From assembly GCA_029936295.1 (NCBI GenBank), contig JAPYTH010000006.1:1-64000 (forward strand): 64,000 nt of DNA, given 5' to 3'. Positions 26,772 through 36,732 of the stretch are shown piece after piece (within the stretch, counting starts at the first letter, position 1; each line of letters opens with the position of its first letter). The notes under the pieces were generated by a model. That model was not told the DNA's origin. It saw nothing but the letters and a program-made list of their open reading frames with translations, and made no database searches. Position numbers and translations under genes: made by a program. Origin of the DNA: TMED109 sp015660425 (GTDB lineage Bacteria > Pseudomonadota > Alphaproteobacteria > TMED109).

Positions 26772-28064
26772 ATGATACCTAGATACAGTAGACCAGAAAT
26801 GGTGAAAATATGGAGTACTTCATCAAAATTTCAAACATGGTTAGATATAGAAAGGTATGCTTGTGAAGCTCAAGAAAAATTAGGTGTAATACCTAAAGGT
26901 GTAGCTAAAGAAATAGAAAAAAAGGGTAAATTTGAAATAGATAAAATTGATACAATAGAAAAAGAAGTAAAACATGATGTTATAGCTTTTCTAACAAATA
27001 TTGCTGAACATGTTGGTCCAAAATCAAGATTTATTCACCAAGGAATGACATCATCTGATGTATTAGATACTTGTTTTAATATACAACTTAAGAGTGCCAG
27101 TAAAATACTTGATCAAGGTTTAACAAGACTATTAAAAGCACTTAAAAAAAGGGCCTTAAGTAGCAAAAATATGGTTTGTATAGGAAGAAGTCATGGGATT
27201 CATGCAGAACCTACTACTATGGGATTAAAATTTGCTTATGCTTATGCTGAATTTAAAAGATGCAAAGAAAGATTAGCCTTTGCGACTAATGATATTTCAA
27301 CATGTAAAATTTCTGGCGCTGTTGGTACCTTTGCAAATATAGACCCAAAAGTAGAAGAATATGTGGCTAAAAAAATGAAACTAAATGTAGAAACTATTTC
27401 TACACAAATCTCACCAAGAGATAGACATGCTATGTATTTTTCAGTTCTAGGAATTATTGCTAGTTGCTTAGAAAGAGTATCAGTAGAAATTCGTCACTTA
27501 CAAAGGACTGAAGTAAGAGAAGCTGAAGAAAAATTTAGTGAAGGACAAAAAGGAAGCTCAGCTATGCCACATAAAAGAAATCCAGTACTAACAGAAAATA
27601 TTACTGGGTTGGCAAGACTTGTAAGATCAGCAGTTGTTCCAGCTCAAGAGAATGTTGCTCTTTGGCATGAAAGAGACATCTCCCATTCTTCAGTAGAAAG
27701 AGTAATAGGTCCAGACGCAACTGTTACATTAGATTTTGCTATTAATCGTTTGGCTGGAGTAATAGAAAACCTAGTTTTATATCCAAAAAATATGCTAAAT
27801 AATTTAAATCAATTAGGAGGGTTACATTTTAGCCAAGGAGTAATGCTTGCATTAACTCAAGCTGGAATGAGCCGAGAAAATGCATACAGAACTGTTCAAA
27901 AATCTGCCATGGATGTATGGCATAATAAATCTGACTTTAAAGAACTTTTATCTAAAGATAAAAGTGTGAACAAATATTTAAGTATTCATCAAATAGAATC
28001 ACTCTTTGATATTAATAAGCATACAAAAAATATTTCATACATATTTGATAGAGTATTTAAGTAA
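26772..28064 (+). CDS. purB: Adenylosuccinate lyase
   Basis: Acts twice in purine synthesis, cleaving SAICAR and adenylosuccinate with release of fumarate. It is 430 residues and complete. The N-terminal MIPRYSRPEMVKIW is standard for bacterial PurB. The fumarase/aspartase superfamily signature GSSAMPHKRNP (flexible catalytic loop with Ser) is present, as is the TSSDVLDT block. AAGG lies before the ATG. Downstream, after an NRDE-protein gene, come further purine genes in the same orientation. Confidence 0.96.
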   Translation: MIPRYSRPEMVKIWSTSSKFQTWLDIERYACEAQEKLGVIPKGVAKEIEKKGKFEIDKIDTIEKEVKHDVIAFLTNIAEHVGPKSRFIHQGMTSSDVLDTCFNIQLKSASKILDQGLTRLLKALKKRALSSKNMVCIGRSHGIHAEPTTMGLKFAYAYAEFKRCKERLAFATNDISTCKISGAVGTFANIDPKVEEYVAKKMKLNVETISTQISPRDRHAMYFSVLGIIASCLERVSVEIRHLQRTEVREAEEKFSEGQKGSSAMPHKRNPVLTENITGLARLVRSAVVPAQENVALWHERDISHSSVERVIGPDATVTLDFAINRLAGVIENLVLYPKNMLNNLNQLGGLHFSQGVMLALTQAGMSRENAYRTVQKSAMDVWHNKSDFKELLSKDKSVNKYLSIHQIESLFDINKHTKNISYIFDRVFK

Positions 28065-28236
28065 TAATAAAATAAATAACTATTACTTTTGAGCTGGTAA
28101 ATGTAACTAATTAATTGCATTGGCTATAATAGTTAAGCTAATAAACATCTAAGTAAAAAAACATAGTATAAAAAAATACTAATAAAAAATATTAATAACG
28201 AAAACGTATAATAATAATTAATAAGAAAATATTTAA

Positions 28237-28998
28237 ATGTGTACATTATTAATCTTGTATAGACCTCTTCATAAATGGCCTTTAATCATTGCTGGTAATA
28301 GAGATGAGATGAAAAATAGACCTTCGTTATCACCAGGAAAACATTGGGGGAATGATAAAAATATAATTGCAGGAAAAGATTTAACTGCTGGAGGAAGCTG
28401 GTTAGGAATAAATAATAAAGGGTTAATCTCTACTATATTGAATAGACCAAATAGCCTAGGCCCAAATAAAGAAAAATTTAGTAGAGGAGATATCATAATA
28501 AATGTTTTAAAAAATAAAGACATAAAAACCGCATTAACTTATATAGAATTACTTGATATTACTAATTGGAGACCTTTTAACTTATTTATAGCTAATAATA
28601 AAAATGCTTATTGGATAAAAAGTACTGGAAAAAATAAAATTACTATAAATCTTATTTCTGAAGGAAGACACTTTCTAGATAGTCATGATTTAAATAGTAA
28701 AACATCGGATAGATATAATAATAATATAAATAAATTTAATTCATTAAAAGACCCGGATCCTGATAAATCAGAATGGAAAGAATGGATAGATTTTTTAGCT
28801 TGCACCTCTCACCCAAAGAATAAACCTCTAGCGGCTATGAATATATCTCATAGTTATAATAATAATTATGGGACATTGTCTTCTTCCATAATTGCATTAC
28901 CATCAGATAATGAATTAAAAAAGAATAATAAACCCATATTTCTATTTAACGAGACTACACCTGATAAAAATAATTTTTATAACATCAATACTTGTTAG
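28237..28998 (+). CDS. NRDE (TANGO2) family protein
   Basis: A 253-residue protein beginning MCTLLILY, with the family motif AGNRDE near residue 28 and GGSWLGIN near residue 56. The conserved Cys2 and the NRDE box define the TANGO2/NRDE family. Its members are linked to haem or acyl-CoA handling in eukaryotes but have no settled bacterial biochemistry. It sits between purB and purC on the same strand. The 172-base space before it is AT-rich and shows no recognisable element apart from a possible -10 box. Confidence 0.85.
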   Translation: MCTLLILYRPLHKWPLIIAGNRDEMKNRPSLSPGKHWGNDKNIIAGKDLTAGGSWLGINNKGLISTILNRPNSLGPNKEKFSRGDIIINVLKNKDIKTALTYIELLDITNWRPFNLFIANNKNAYWIKSTGKNKITINLISEGRHFLDSHDLNSKTSDRYNNNINKFNSLKDPDPDKSEWKEWIDFLACTSHPKNKPLAAMNISHSYNNNYGTLSSSIIALPSDNELKKNNKPIFLFNETTPDKNNFYNINTC

Positions 28999-29057
28999 TA
29001 ATTCTCTGTTCTAGTATGAATAAATAATATATAATAAAATTAATTTTAAAGGTTAAT

Positions 29058-29789
29058 ATGACAGAAGATAAACGTAAAAAAATATATGAAGGTAAAGCTA
29101 AAATTCTTTATAAAGGACCTCAGCCAAATACCATTATTCAATACTTTAAAGATGATGCTACAGCATTTAATAATAAAAAGTTTGCTGTCATCAACGGGAA
29201 AGGTGTTTTAAATAATAGAATTTCATCATTCTTAATGGAAAAAATTGAACATATAGGCATACCTACACATTTTATTAAACGTTTAAATATGCGTGAACAA
29301 TTAGTTCATGCAGTAGAAATTATACCTATAGAAGTTGTTATACGAAATATTGCAGCTGGTTCTATTTGTAAAAGGTTTAACTTAAAGGAAGGAGAAGCCC
29401 TTCCAAGAGCAATAGTTGAATATTATTACAAATCAGATGAACTAAATGATCCTTTAGTTTCTAACGAACATATTACTGCATTTGAATGGGCAAACTCTAA
29501 TGAATTAGAAGATATATTTAACATGTCATTAAGAATTAACGACTTTCTAATAGGCGTTTTTTCAAGTATAGGCATAAAAGTAATTGATTTTAAATTAGAG
29601 TTTGGAAGATTTTATAAAGATGAAAATTTAGAAATTATTTTAGCTGATGAGTTAAGTCCTGACAACTTTAGGCTGTGGGATAATAAAACGAATAAAAAAT
29701 TAGATAAAGATAGATTTAGAGAAGACTTAGGCAACATGAAAGAAGCATACCAAGAAGTTGCTGAAAGACTTGGTGTATTTAAAAATTAA
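29058..29789 (+). CDS. purC: SAICAR synthetase
   Basis: Joins CAIR and aspartate using ATP in purine synthesis. It is 243 residues, full length. Signatures are the N-terminal KIYEGKAKILY, the VEVVIRNIAAGS-type strand (IEVVIRNIAAGS) and the ADELSPDNFRLWD metal/ATP motif. AAAGG precedes the ATG. It opens the purC-purS-purQ-purL-bolA-grxD cluster, an order typical of alphaproteobacteria. Confidence 0.96.
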   Translation: MTEDKRKKIYEGKAKILYKGPQPNTIIQYFKDDATAFNNKKFAVINGKGVLNNRISSFLMEKIEHIGIPTHFIKRLNMREQLVHAVEIIPIEVVIRNIAAGSICKRFNLKEGEALPRAIVEYYYKSDELNDPLVSNEHITAFEWANSNELEDIFNMSLRINDFLIGVFSSIGIKVIDFKLEFGRFYKDENLEIILADELSPDNFRLWDNKTNKKLDKDRFREDLGNMKEAYQEVAERLGVFKN

Positions 29790-29803
29790 ATTAGAGGATA
29801 ATT

Positions 29804-30052
29804 ATGAAAGTACAAGTTCATACAACTTTAAAAGAAGGAGTCCTTGACCCTCAAGGGAAAGCTGTAGAATCAGCTTTAGAAAATTTAGGCTTTAACGGTA
29901 TAAATAAAATAAGACAAGGTAAACTGTTTGATATTGATCTTGAGACAAATAATAAAGAAGAAGCGGAAAAAATTACAAAAGAAATATGTAAAATCCTCTT
30001 AGCTAATATGGTAATAGAAGACTATATAGTAAAAATTTTACCGGACAATTAA
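29804..30052 (+). CDS. purS: FGAM synthase subunit PurS
   Basis: An 82-residue ferredoxin-like protein (VHTTLKEGVLDPQGKAVE, ending in a DYIVKILPDN-type strand). It bridges PurQ and small-type PurL in the formylglycinamidine ribonucleotide synthase complex. It follows purC by 14 bases with AGAGGA upstream, and is followed by purQ. Its presence agrees with the short, 728-residue PurL in this cluster. Confidence 0.93.
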   Translation: MKVQVHTTLKEGVLDPQGKAVESALENLGFNGINKIRQGKLFDIDLETNNKEEAEKITKEICKILLANMVIEDYIVKILPDN

Positions 30053-30076
30053 TTTAATTAGAAGACATATAATTAC

Positions 30077-30763
30077 ATGAAACCAAATATTATTGTATTT
30101 CCAGGCTCCAATTGTGATAGAGACGTTTATATAGCAATAAAAAGTATTATTGGTACTTCCCCTAAAATGATATGGCATAAAGAGACATCTCTTGAAAATA
30201 CTAATCTTATAGTATTGCCAGGAGGATTTTCCCATGGGGATTATTTAAGGTCAGGTTCAATAGCCTCAAGAGCCCCAATAATGAAAGAAGTTATTAAAAA
30301 AGCTAAAAATGGTACACCAGTTCTTGGTATATGTAATGGGTTTCAGATTCTAACAGAATGTGGATTGTTGCCTGGGGTTTTAATGAGAAACAGTAAAATG
30401 CAATTTATATGTAAATACACTTATTTGCTATCTATAAATAAAAGTAGTTGGGTAAACAAAAAACAAGTAGGTAAAGTAATCTCATTACCTGTTGCTCATC
30501 ACGATGGAAATTATTATGCAAATAATAAGATTATTGAGAACCTCGTTAAAGATAATAGAATTGCCTATCAGTATTGTTCAAAAGAAGGAGTTATTGATGA
30601 TAATGCAAATATTAATGGTTCTGTTAATAACATTGCAGGTATATTAAATGATCAAGGAAATATATTAGGTATGATGCCTCATCCAGAACGAGCATTAGAA
30701 AAAAAGCTAGGCGGCAAAGATGGTATAAACTTTTTTAAAAATTTCTTTGAAAAATTAGGATAA
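30077..30763 (+). CDS. purQ: FGAM synthase subunit PurQ (glutaminase)
   Basis: A class I glutamine amidotransferase of 228 residues that supplies ammonia to PurL. It starts with the family motif IIVFPGSNCDRD. The nucleophile Cys is in GICNGFQILTECGLLPG, and the catalytic His and Glu are in MMPHPERA. It lies between purS and purL, six bases before the latter. Confidence 0.96.
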   Translation: MKPNIIVFPGSNCDRDVYIAIKSIIGTSPKMIWHKETSLENTNLIVLPGGFSHGDYLRSGSIASRAPIMKEVIKKAKNGTPVLGICNGFQILTECGLLPGVLMRNSKMQFICKYTYLLSINKSSWVNKKQVGKVISLPVAHHDGNYYANNKIIENLVKDNRIAYQYCSKEGVIDDNANINGSVNNIAGILNDQGNILGMMPHPERALEKKLGGKDGINFFKNFFEKLG

Positions 30764-30768
30764 TATTA

Positions 30769-32955
30769 ATGACTACTGTGGAACAAGCTATAAAATTAGG
30801 ACTTAGCAAAGATGAATATCATCAGACAATTAAATATATGGAAAGAATACCTAATATAACTGAATTAGGAATATTTTCTGCAATGTGGAGTGAGCATTGC
30901 TCATACAAATCTTCAAAAAAATGGCTCAAAACACTTCCTACGGAGGCTTCATGGGTAATACAAGGCCCAGGGGAAAATGCAGGTGTAATAGATATAGGAA
31001 ATGGCTTAGCAGCTGTTTTTAAAATGGAAAGCCATAACCATCCCTCATTTATAGAGCCTTATCAGGGAGCTGCTACTGGAGTAGGAGGCATAATGAGAGA
31101 TATTTTTACTATGGGAGCAAGGCCAGTAGCTAATTTAAATTGTCTACGGTTTGGAAGCCCATCTCACCCTAAAACTAAACATCTTTTATCTGGAGTAGTC
31201 GCTGGAATTGGTGGCTACGGAAATTGTATGGGAGTCCCAACAATTGGAGGAGAATGCACTTTTGATAAAGGATATAATGAAAATATATTAGTTAATGCTA
31301 TGACTGTTGGTATTGTTAATAAAAATAAAATATTTTATGCAAAAGCTGGGTCACCTGGAAGTCCTGTTGTTTATGTAGGAGCTAAAACTGGAAGAGATGG
31401 AATACATGGAGCCTCAATGGCATCAGCTGCATTTGATGCAAACTCTGAAAGTAAAAGACCAACTGTACAAGTTGGAGATCCTTTTACAGAAAAACTTCTC
31501 TTAGAAGCGTGTTTAGAATTAATGGCAATAGATTGCATTATAGGAATTCAAGACATGGGAGCTGCAGGTCTTACATCTTCATCTGTAGAAATGGCAGCAA
31601 AAGACAATAATGGAATAGAAATTAATTTAGATAAAGTACCAGTAAGAGAAACGAAAATGACTCCCTTTGAAATAATGCTTTCTGAAAGCCAAGAAAGAAT
31701 GCTAATGGTATTAAAGGCTGGATCAGAAAAAAAGGCTGCAGACATATTTAAAAAGTGGGAACTAGACTTTAGTATTATTGGAAAAGTAACAGATACAAAA
31801 AACATAGTTCTTACAGCAAATAATACAATAGTTGCAAATATTCCACTTGAGCCATTAGCAAATGGTTTAATTTATGATAGACCATATGAAAAAAAAATTA
31901 ATAATGAAACAGTAAATATTCCTAACAATGGCAACTGGGATGAATCTCTTGAAATACTTATAAGTAATCATGATTTATGTTCAAGAAACTGGATATGGGA
32001 ACAATATGATCATATGGTAATGGGAGATACTATAGGTATGCCAGGTTCTGAAGCAGGTATAGTTCGTATTCATGGCAGTGAAAACCAAGCCTTAGCTATA
32101 ACTACAGATTGCACACCTAGATACTGCGAAGCAAATGCTCAATTAGGGGGTATGCAAGCTGTTGCTGAATGCTATAGAAACTTATGCTCTGTAGGTGCCT
32201 TTCCATTAGCTATTACAGACTGTCTAAACTTTGGTAATCCCGAAAATAGTGTTGTAATGGGTCAAATAGTATCAGCTATAGAAGGCATTTCTGCTGCATG
32301 TAAAACACTTTCCATGCCTGTAGTTGCAGGTAATGTAAGCCTTTATAATGAAACAGAGGGAAAAAGTATTCCTCCTACTCCTCAAATCGGAGCAGTTGGT
32401 TTAATAAAAAATACAGATTATCAATTAACAAACATTATTAGCAAATATAATAATCAAGATATAATAATAATAGGAAAAGCTATAGGACACCTAGAATGCT
32501 CCATTTATGCTAGAGAAATAGAAAAAATAGATATTGGACAACCTCCAAGTATTGATCTAGATCAAGAGTTAAATAATGGTAAATTTATCCTAAATTTAGC
32601 TGCTAAAAAATTAATTAGCGTATGTAAAGACATTTCAGATGGAGGTTTAGCAATAGCTTTGGCAAAAATCTGTATAATGAGTAAATTAGGATGTCTAATA
32701 AAAAAACCTAAAGATATTAATATTAATGCATGGCTATATGGAGAAGATCAAGCTAGATACATTATTATTTGTGAAAGAAATAAAACTGAAGTAATAATTA
32801 ATGAAGCAAAGAAAAAAAATATTCCATCTTCTATTATAGGAAAGATAGAAGGTAAAAGCTTTAAAGTAGAGCATAATAATAAAAATGAGGAAATATCTAT
32901 TGAAAAATTATCTAATTTAAGAAATAATTGGTTTGTTAATTATTTTTCGAAATAA
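30769..32955 (+). CDS. purL: FGAM synthase subunit PurL (small type)
   Basis: The ATP-dependent synthetase subunit that converts FGAR to FGAM. It is 728 residues, the length of the small PurL that needs PurS and PurQ. Motifs are MWSEHCSYKSSK, KMESHNHPSFIEP, GIQDMGAAGLTSSS and DISDGGLA. It is the fourth gene of the purine cluster and is followed 17 bases later by the bolA-like gene. Confidence 0.97.
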   Translation: MTTVEQAIKLGLSKDEYHQTIKYMERIPNITELGIFSAMWSEHCSYKSSKKWLKTLPTEASWVIQGPGENAGVIDIGNGLAAVFKMESHNHPSFIEPYQGAATGVGGIMRDIFTMGARPVANLNCLRFGSPSHPKTKHLLSGVVAGIGGYGNCMGVPTIGGECTFDKGYNENILVNAMTVGIVNKNKIFYAKAGSPGSPVVYVGAKTGRDGIHGASMASAAFDANSESKRPTVQVGDPFTEKLLLEACLELMAIDCIIGIQDMGAAGLTSSSVEMAAKDNNGIEINLDKVPVRETKMTPFEIMLSESQERMLMVLKAGSEKKAADIFKKWELDFSIIGKVTDTKNIVLTANNTIVANIPLEPLANGLIYDRPYEKKINNETVNIPNNGNWDESLEILISNHDLCSRNWIWEQYDHMVMGDTIGMPGSEAGIVRIHGSENQALAITTDCTPRYCEANAQLGGMQAVAECYRNLCSVGAFPLAITDCLNFGNPENSVVMGQIVSAIEGISAACKTLSMPVVAGNVSLYNETEGKSIPPTPQIGAVGLIKNTDYQLTNIISKYNNQDIIIIGKAIGHLECSIYAREIEKIDIGQPPSIDLDQELNNGKFILNLAAKKLISVCKDISDGGLAIALAKICIMSKLGCLIKKPKDININAWLYGEDQARYIIICERNKTEVIINEAKKKNIPSSIIGKIEGKSFKVEHNNKNEEISIEKLSNLRNNWFVNYFSK

Positions 32956-32972
32956 AATAATAAGGATTTAAT

Positions 32973-33206
32973 ATGTCTATGAGTGCTAATGAAATAGAAA
33001 ATATGATTCAAAAAGCTATTCCTGACTCAATAGTGGTTATTGAAGACTTACGAGGAGATGGTGACCACTACTCAGCTCATGTGAAATCAGAGCTTTTTAA
33101 TGGAAAATCAAAAATTCAGCAGCATCAAATGGTTTACAAAGCTTTAAAGGGGAAAATGGGACAGCAATTACATGCTTTAGCATTAAAAACTAGTATAGAT
33201 TTATAA
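32973..33206 (+). CDS. BolA/IbaG family protein
   Basis: A 77-residue BolA-fold protein (DHYSAHVKSELFNGKSKIQQHQMVYKAL, quoted only in part for its conserved His). Members form [2Fe-2S]-bridged heterodimers with monothiol glutaredoxins of the CGFS type, and such a gene follows 23 bases downstream. The pair is thought to sense or traffic iron-sulfur clusters. AAGGA precedes the start. Confidence 0.88.
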   Translation: MSMSANEIENMIQKAIPDSIVVIEDLRGDGDHYSAHVKSELFNGKSKIQQHQMVYKALKGKMGQQLHALALKTSIDL

Positions 33207-33229
33207 ACATAATTAAAAAGGAAATAAAA

Positions 33230-33550
33230 ATGTCAGATATAGATGAAGACGTACAAAGTAGAATTGAAAAAGAAATAAATAGTAATGACGTAGTTTTATT
33301 TATGAAAGGAACACCCGTTTTTCCACAGTGTGGATTCTCTTCTATGGTATCTCAAGTATTAAGTCATATAGGAGTAGAGTTTAAAGGAGTAGATGTTTTA
33401 GCTGAACCAACATTAAGGGATGGTATTAAGTCTTTTAGTGATTGGCCTACAATACCTCAACTATATTATAAAGGTGAGTTTATTGGTGGCTGTGATATAG
33501 TTAAAGAAATGCATGAAAATGGAGAATTAAAAGAGCTATTTAGTAAATAA
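33230..33550 (+). CDS. grxD: Monothiol glutaredoxin, CGFS type (Grx4-like)
   Basis: A 106-residue thioredoxin-fold protein with the active-site motif PQCGFSSMV and the GSH-binding WPTIPQLYYKGEFIGG. It carries and transfers [2Fe-2S] clusters together with BolA. AAAAGGA precedes the start. The last five codons form the left arm of a hairpin that continues past the stop codon (33532-33557). Confidence 0.95.
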   Translation: MSDIDEDVQSRIEKEINSNDVVLFMKGTPVFPQCGFSSMVSQVLSHIGVEFKGVDVLAEPTLRDGIKSFSDWPTIPQLYYKGEFIGGCDIVKEMHENGELKELFSK

Positions 33551-33557
33551 TAGCTCT
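33532..33557. terminator. Bidirectional terminator shared by grxD and rpsD
   Basis: AGAGCTATT (33532-33540) pairs perfectly with AATAGCTCT (33549-33557) across an 8-nt loop. The stem spans the grxD stop codon. On the minus strand the hairpin is followed by CTTTTAATT, so it can also end the rpsD transcript inside the grxD coding sequence. The T-tracts on both sides are short. Confidence 0.55.
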
Positions 33558-33574
33558 ATAAATTTTACTACTTA

Positions 33575-34189
33575 TTATCTAGAATAATACTCTACAACCA
33601 AGTTTGGCTCCATTACAACTGGGTATGGAATATCAGATAACACAGGTATTCTATTAAATGTACCTTCAAGCTTATCTACATTTGCACTAATATAATCTGG
33701 TACTTCTCTCAATAGTCCCTGTGAGGCCTCAATAACTAAAGGATGTTCCTTTGATGCATCTCTAATTGAAATAACATCTCCAATTGAACACATATAAGAC
33801 CTAATATTTACTCTTTTACCATTTACTCTAACATGCCCATGATTTATTAATTGCCTAGAAGCAAAAATAGTAGGAACTAAATTTAACCTATAGACTACAG
33901 CATCTAATCTTCGTTCTAATAAACCTACTAATTGCTCGCCAGTATCTCCTTTTAATGAGGCAGCACTCTTGTAATAATTTCTAAATTGTTTTTCAGAAAG
34001 GTTTCCATAATAACCTTTTAGTTTTTGTTTTGCTCTAAGTTGTATTCCAAAATCAGAAATTTTTCTTCTTCTCTGACCATGTTGTCCTGGCCCATATTCT
34101 CTTTTATTAAAGGGACTTTTTGGCCTACCCCATAAATTACAACCTAACCTTCTATCAATCTTATAATGTGGTTCACTTCTCTTACTCAT
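33575..34189 (-). CDS. rpsD: 30S ribosomal protein S4
   Basis: A primary 16S rRNA-binding protein of the small subunit. I start it at 34189 (204 residues, MSKRSEPHYKIDRRLG) because AGGAAG is nine bases upstream; the frame stays open to 34216 without a ribosome site. The RRLGCNLWGRPKSPFNKREY N-terminal block and the S4 RNA-binding domain (LERRLDAVVYRLN, ASRQLINHGHVRVNG) are clear. It has no N-terminal zinc Cys cluster. It stands alone, convergent with grxD. Confidence 0.97.
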   Translation of the reverse strand: MSKRSEPHYKIDRRLGCNLWGRPKSPFNKREYGPGQHGQRRRKISDFGIQLRAKQKLKGYYGNLSEKQFRNYYKSAASLKGDTGEQLVGLLERRLDAVVYRLNLVPTIFASRQLINHGHVRVNGKRVNIRSYMCSIGDVISIRDASKEHPLVIEASQGLLREVPDYISANVDKLEGTFNRIPVLSDIPYPVVMEPNLVVEYYSR

Positions 34190-34286
34190 ACTTATATTCT
34201 TCCTATTATATAACAAATTAAATTATCAAATAATTCTAGTGGAACTATACAGCTCAATTACATGCTGTCAACTCTGATCTTATGAT

Positions 34287-35015
34287 TTAAGCTCTAGTAA
34301 TACTAGTTATTATTCCATGTAATGTTTTCAATTCTTGAAGGGTTAAGTTGTTTCTGGTAAAAATTGCTTCTATATTATTAATCATAGCTTTTTTTTTCTC
34401 GTCTGGTTTAAAAAAATTTGAATCCTCTAATAATTTTATTAATCTATCTATAAAATAGTTTAATTCAGATTTTGTAGCCAAATTTTTTTCTTTGTTAATA
34501 ATATCTTGAGATACATTAGATATAATATGTTTTTCTATAAACCATTGATAACAAATAGTTAAGACAGACATAGATATGTTTATAGAAGTAAAATTTTTAT
34601 TACAATCAATATTAATTACGCCATCAGCTTTTACTAAATCATCATTATTCAATCCTGATTTTTCCCCTCCAAATATTACACCTGTTTTTAATCCACTTTT
34701 TTGCGCATTTATAATATTTAATATTGCTTCCTGAGTATTATATATAGGTTTATTTATATCTCTAGGCCTTGCTGTAGTTGCTAATAAATATGAAATATCC
34801 TTTGAAGCTTCATTTAAATTTTTAAATACCGACACTTTAAAATTTTTATCGTTAAGTGCTCCAGCTGACATTGCATTAGCATCAGGATTAGGCCACCCAT
34901 CTCTTGGATTTACTAAACGTAAATTTTTCACATTAAAATTCAACATGGCACGACATGCTGAACCTATATTTTCACCTAATTGAGGCTCTACTAAAATAAT
35001 AATTGGAGATAACAT
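34287..35015 (-). CDS. trmJ: tRNA (cytidine/uridine-2'-O-)-methyltransferase TrmJ
   Basis: A SPOUT-fold methyltransferase of 242 residues that methylates the ribose at tRNA position 32. It begins with VEPQLGENIGSACRAMLNF. The knot motifs are GVIFGGEKSGL and the SINISMSVLTICYQWF segment, where usual family members have LNLAQAV. It lies 23 bases after nadE on the same strand and may be co-transcribed with it. Confidence 0.9.
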   Translation of the reverse strand: MLSPIIILVEPQLGENIGSACRAMLNFNVKNLRLVNPRDGWPNPDANAMSAGALNDKNFKVSVFKNLNEASKDISYLLATTARPRDINKPIYNTQEAILNIINAQKSGLKTGVIFGGEKSGLNNDDLVKADGVINIDCNKNFTSINISMSVLTICYQWFIEKHIISNVSQDIINKEKNLATKSELNYFIDRLIKLLEDSNFFKPDEKKKAMINNIEAIFTRNNLTLQELKTLHGIITSITRA

Positions 35016-35038
35016 ATTTATTAATTTTCTATTAAAGC

Positions 35039-36700
35039 TTACTTATCATAAAGAAAAGCATTTGTTATAGGATATCTTCTTTCTTTACCAAATGACCGTG
35101 CTGTAAGTTTCACGCCAGGCGCTGATTGCCTTCTTTTATATTCTGATAACAATAACAATCTATAAATTCTATTAACTAATTCTCTATCATGACCTAATTT
35201 AATAATAGAATCTAATGAAGCTTCGTCCTCTATTATACTTTTTAAGATTTCATCTAAAATTTCATATGGAGGAAGACTATCTTGATCCTTTTGATTTAAA
35301 TTTAATTCTGCCGATGGTTCTTTCTTTATACTATTTATAGGTATTGCAGGACCATTAGAACCTAAAAACAAATCATTGTAATTACTATTTCTCCATTTAG
35401 AAAGTTCATAAACATCAGTTTTGTAAGCATCTTTTAAAGCAGAAAAACCTCCATTCATATCTCCATAAATTGTTGTATAACCAACACTTATTTCACTTTT
35501 ATTACCTGTAGAAATAAGCATATCTCCAAATTTATTAGAAATCGCCATAAGAATAACACCTCTTATCCTTGATTGAATATTTTCCTCTGTTAAATCATTA
35601 GCTAAACCCGTAAACAACTCTTCTAAATTATTTGAATAAACAGAATTAATCTCTTCTATATTGATAGTATCTATTCTAATATTAAGTAATTTACCTGTCT
35701 CTTCTGCATCATCTAATGAACCTTTAGAAGAATATTTTGACGGCATCCTAATTCCTCGAACTTTTTCACTTCCAAGAGCATCTACAGCTATAGCAGCTGC
35801 TAAAGCTGAATCTATTCCCCCCGACAATCCCAACAAAACACCTTTAAAATTATTCTTAATTACATAATCTCTTAAACCTAAAACCATTGCATTATATTTA
35901 GATTCTAAACCATTAGATATTTTATTAATAATAGAATTACTTATTTCTATTAAGTTATTGTTATTATTAAATATTTCTATATAATTAACCTCTTCTTTCC
36001 ATAAGGAATTTTGTAAGCATAGCTTTGAATTATTATCTAATGCGAAAGACCCTCCATCAAATACTAATTCATCTTGCCCACCAATTTGATTAACATAAAT
36101 CAAAGGTAAATTTGTTTCTACTACTCTAGAGACGGCTACAGAAATTCTTTCATCTTCTTTATTCTGATCATAAGGAGAACCATTAATTACTACTAAAATT
36201 TGTGCTCCCGATTCTTGTAAACTCTCTGAAACATCTGAAAACCACATATCCTCACATATCATCAATCCTATTCTAATACCTCTAAAAGCTATAGGACCAG
36301 AAACTCGTTCTGAATGAAATACTCTTGCTTCATCAAATACCCCATAACTAGGTAAGTGAAATTTATCGACAATAGAAATTATTCCATTATCTATCAATGC
36401 TGCTGAGTTTTTTAATTTTCCATTATCATTTCTAGGATAACCAATAATTAATGCAGGCCCTCCATCTTTTGATAAAGCTAATAATTTATCTATAATATCT
36501 TCTACAGCATATATAAATGATTTTCTTAAAACTAAGTCCTCAGGTGGGTAACCAGTAATTGACAATTCAGAAAAAACGCATAAATCTCCACCCTGTTTTT
36601 TTACATTTTTTCGTGTAGAAATAATCTTTTCTAAATTTTTATCTAAATCACCTACATGAAAATTAAGCTGGCATAAATATATTTTAACATTAGTTTTCAA
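35039..36700 (-). CDS. nadE: Glutamine-dependent NAD+ synthetase
   Basis: Amidates nicotinate adenine dinucleotide to NAD+. It is 553 residues in two domains. The nitrilase-like glutaminase domain (1 to about 255) has the Glu in FSELSITGYPPEDL, Lys in DKFHLPSYGVFDE and Cys in LMICEDMW. The C-terminal ATP pyrophosphatase domain has LGLSGGIDSALAAA near residue 290 and STGNKSEISVGY. Upstream on the same strand, 32 bases away, is a nicotinate phosphoribosyltransferase-like gene. Together they supply two of the three steps from nicotinate to NAD+. Confidence 0.96.
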   Translation of the reverse strand: MKTNVKIYLCQLNFHVGDLDKNLEKIISTRKNVKKQGGDLCVFSELSITGYPPEDLVLRKSFIYAVEDIIDKLLALSKDGGPALIIGYPRNDNGKLKNSAALIDNGIISIVDKFHLPSYGVFDEARVFHSERVSGPIAFRGIRIGLMICEDMWFSDVSESLQESGAQILVVINGSPYDQNKEDERISVAVSRVVETNLPLIYVNQIGGQDELVFDGGSFALDNNSKLCLQNSLWKEEVNYIEIFNNNNNLIEISNSIINKISNGLESKYNAMVLGLRDYVIKNNFKGVLLGLSGGIDSALAAAIAVDALGSEKVRGIRMPSKYSSKGSLDDAEETGKLLNIRIDTINIEEINSVYSNNLEELFTGLANDLTEENIQSRIRGVILMAISNKFGDMLISTGNKSEISVGYTTIYGDMNGGFSALKDAYKTDVYELSKWRNSNYNDLFLGSNGPAIPINSIKKEPSAELNLNQKDQDSLPPYEILDEILKSIIEDEASLDSIIKLGHDRELVNRIYRLLLLSEYKRRQSAPGVKLTARSFGKERRYPITNAFLYDK

Positions 36701-36732
36701 ATAAATCTCCGCTGAAATTATTATTTATTTGT

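Noticed and set aside
28065..28236. Possible regulatory RNA in the purB-NRDE interval
   Set aside because: The 172 bases are AT-rich with no stable hairpin, no T-tract terminator and no recognisable motif beyond a TATAAT-like box.
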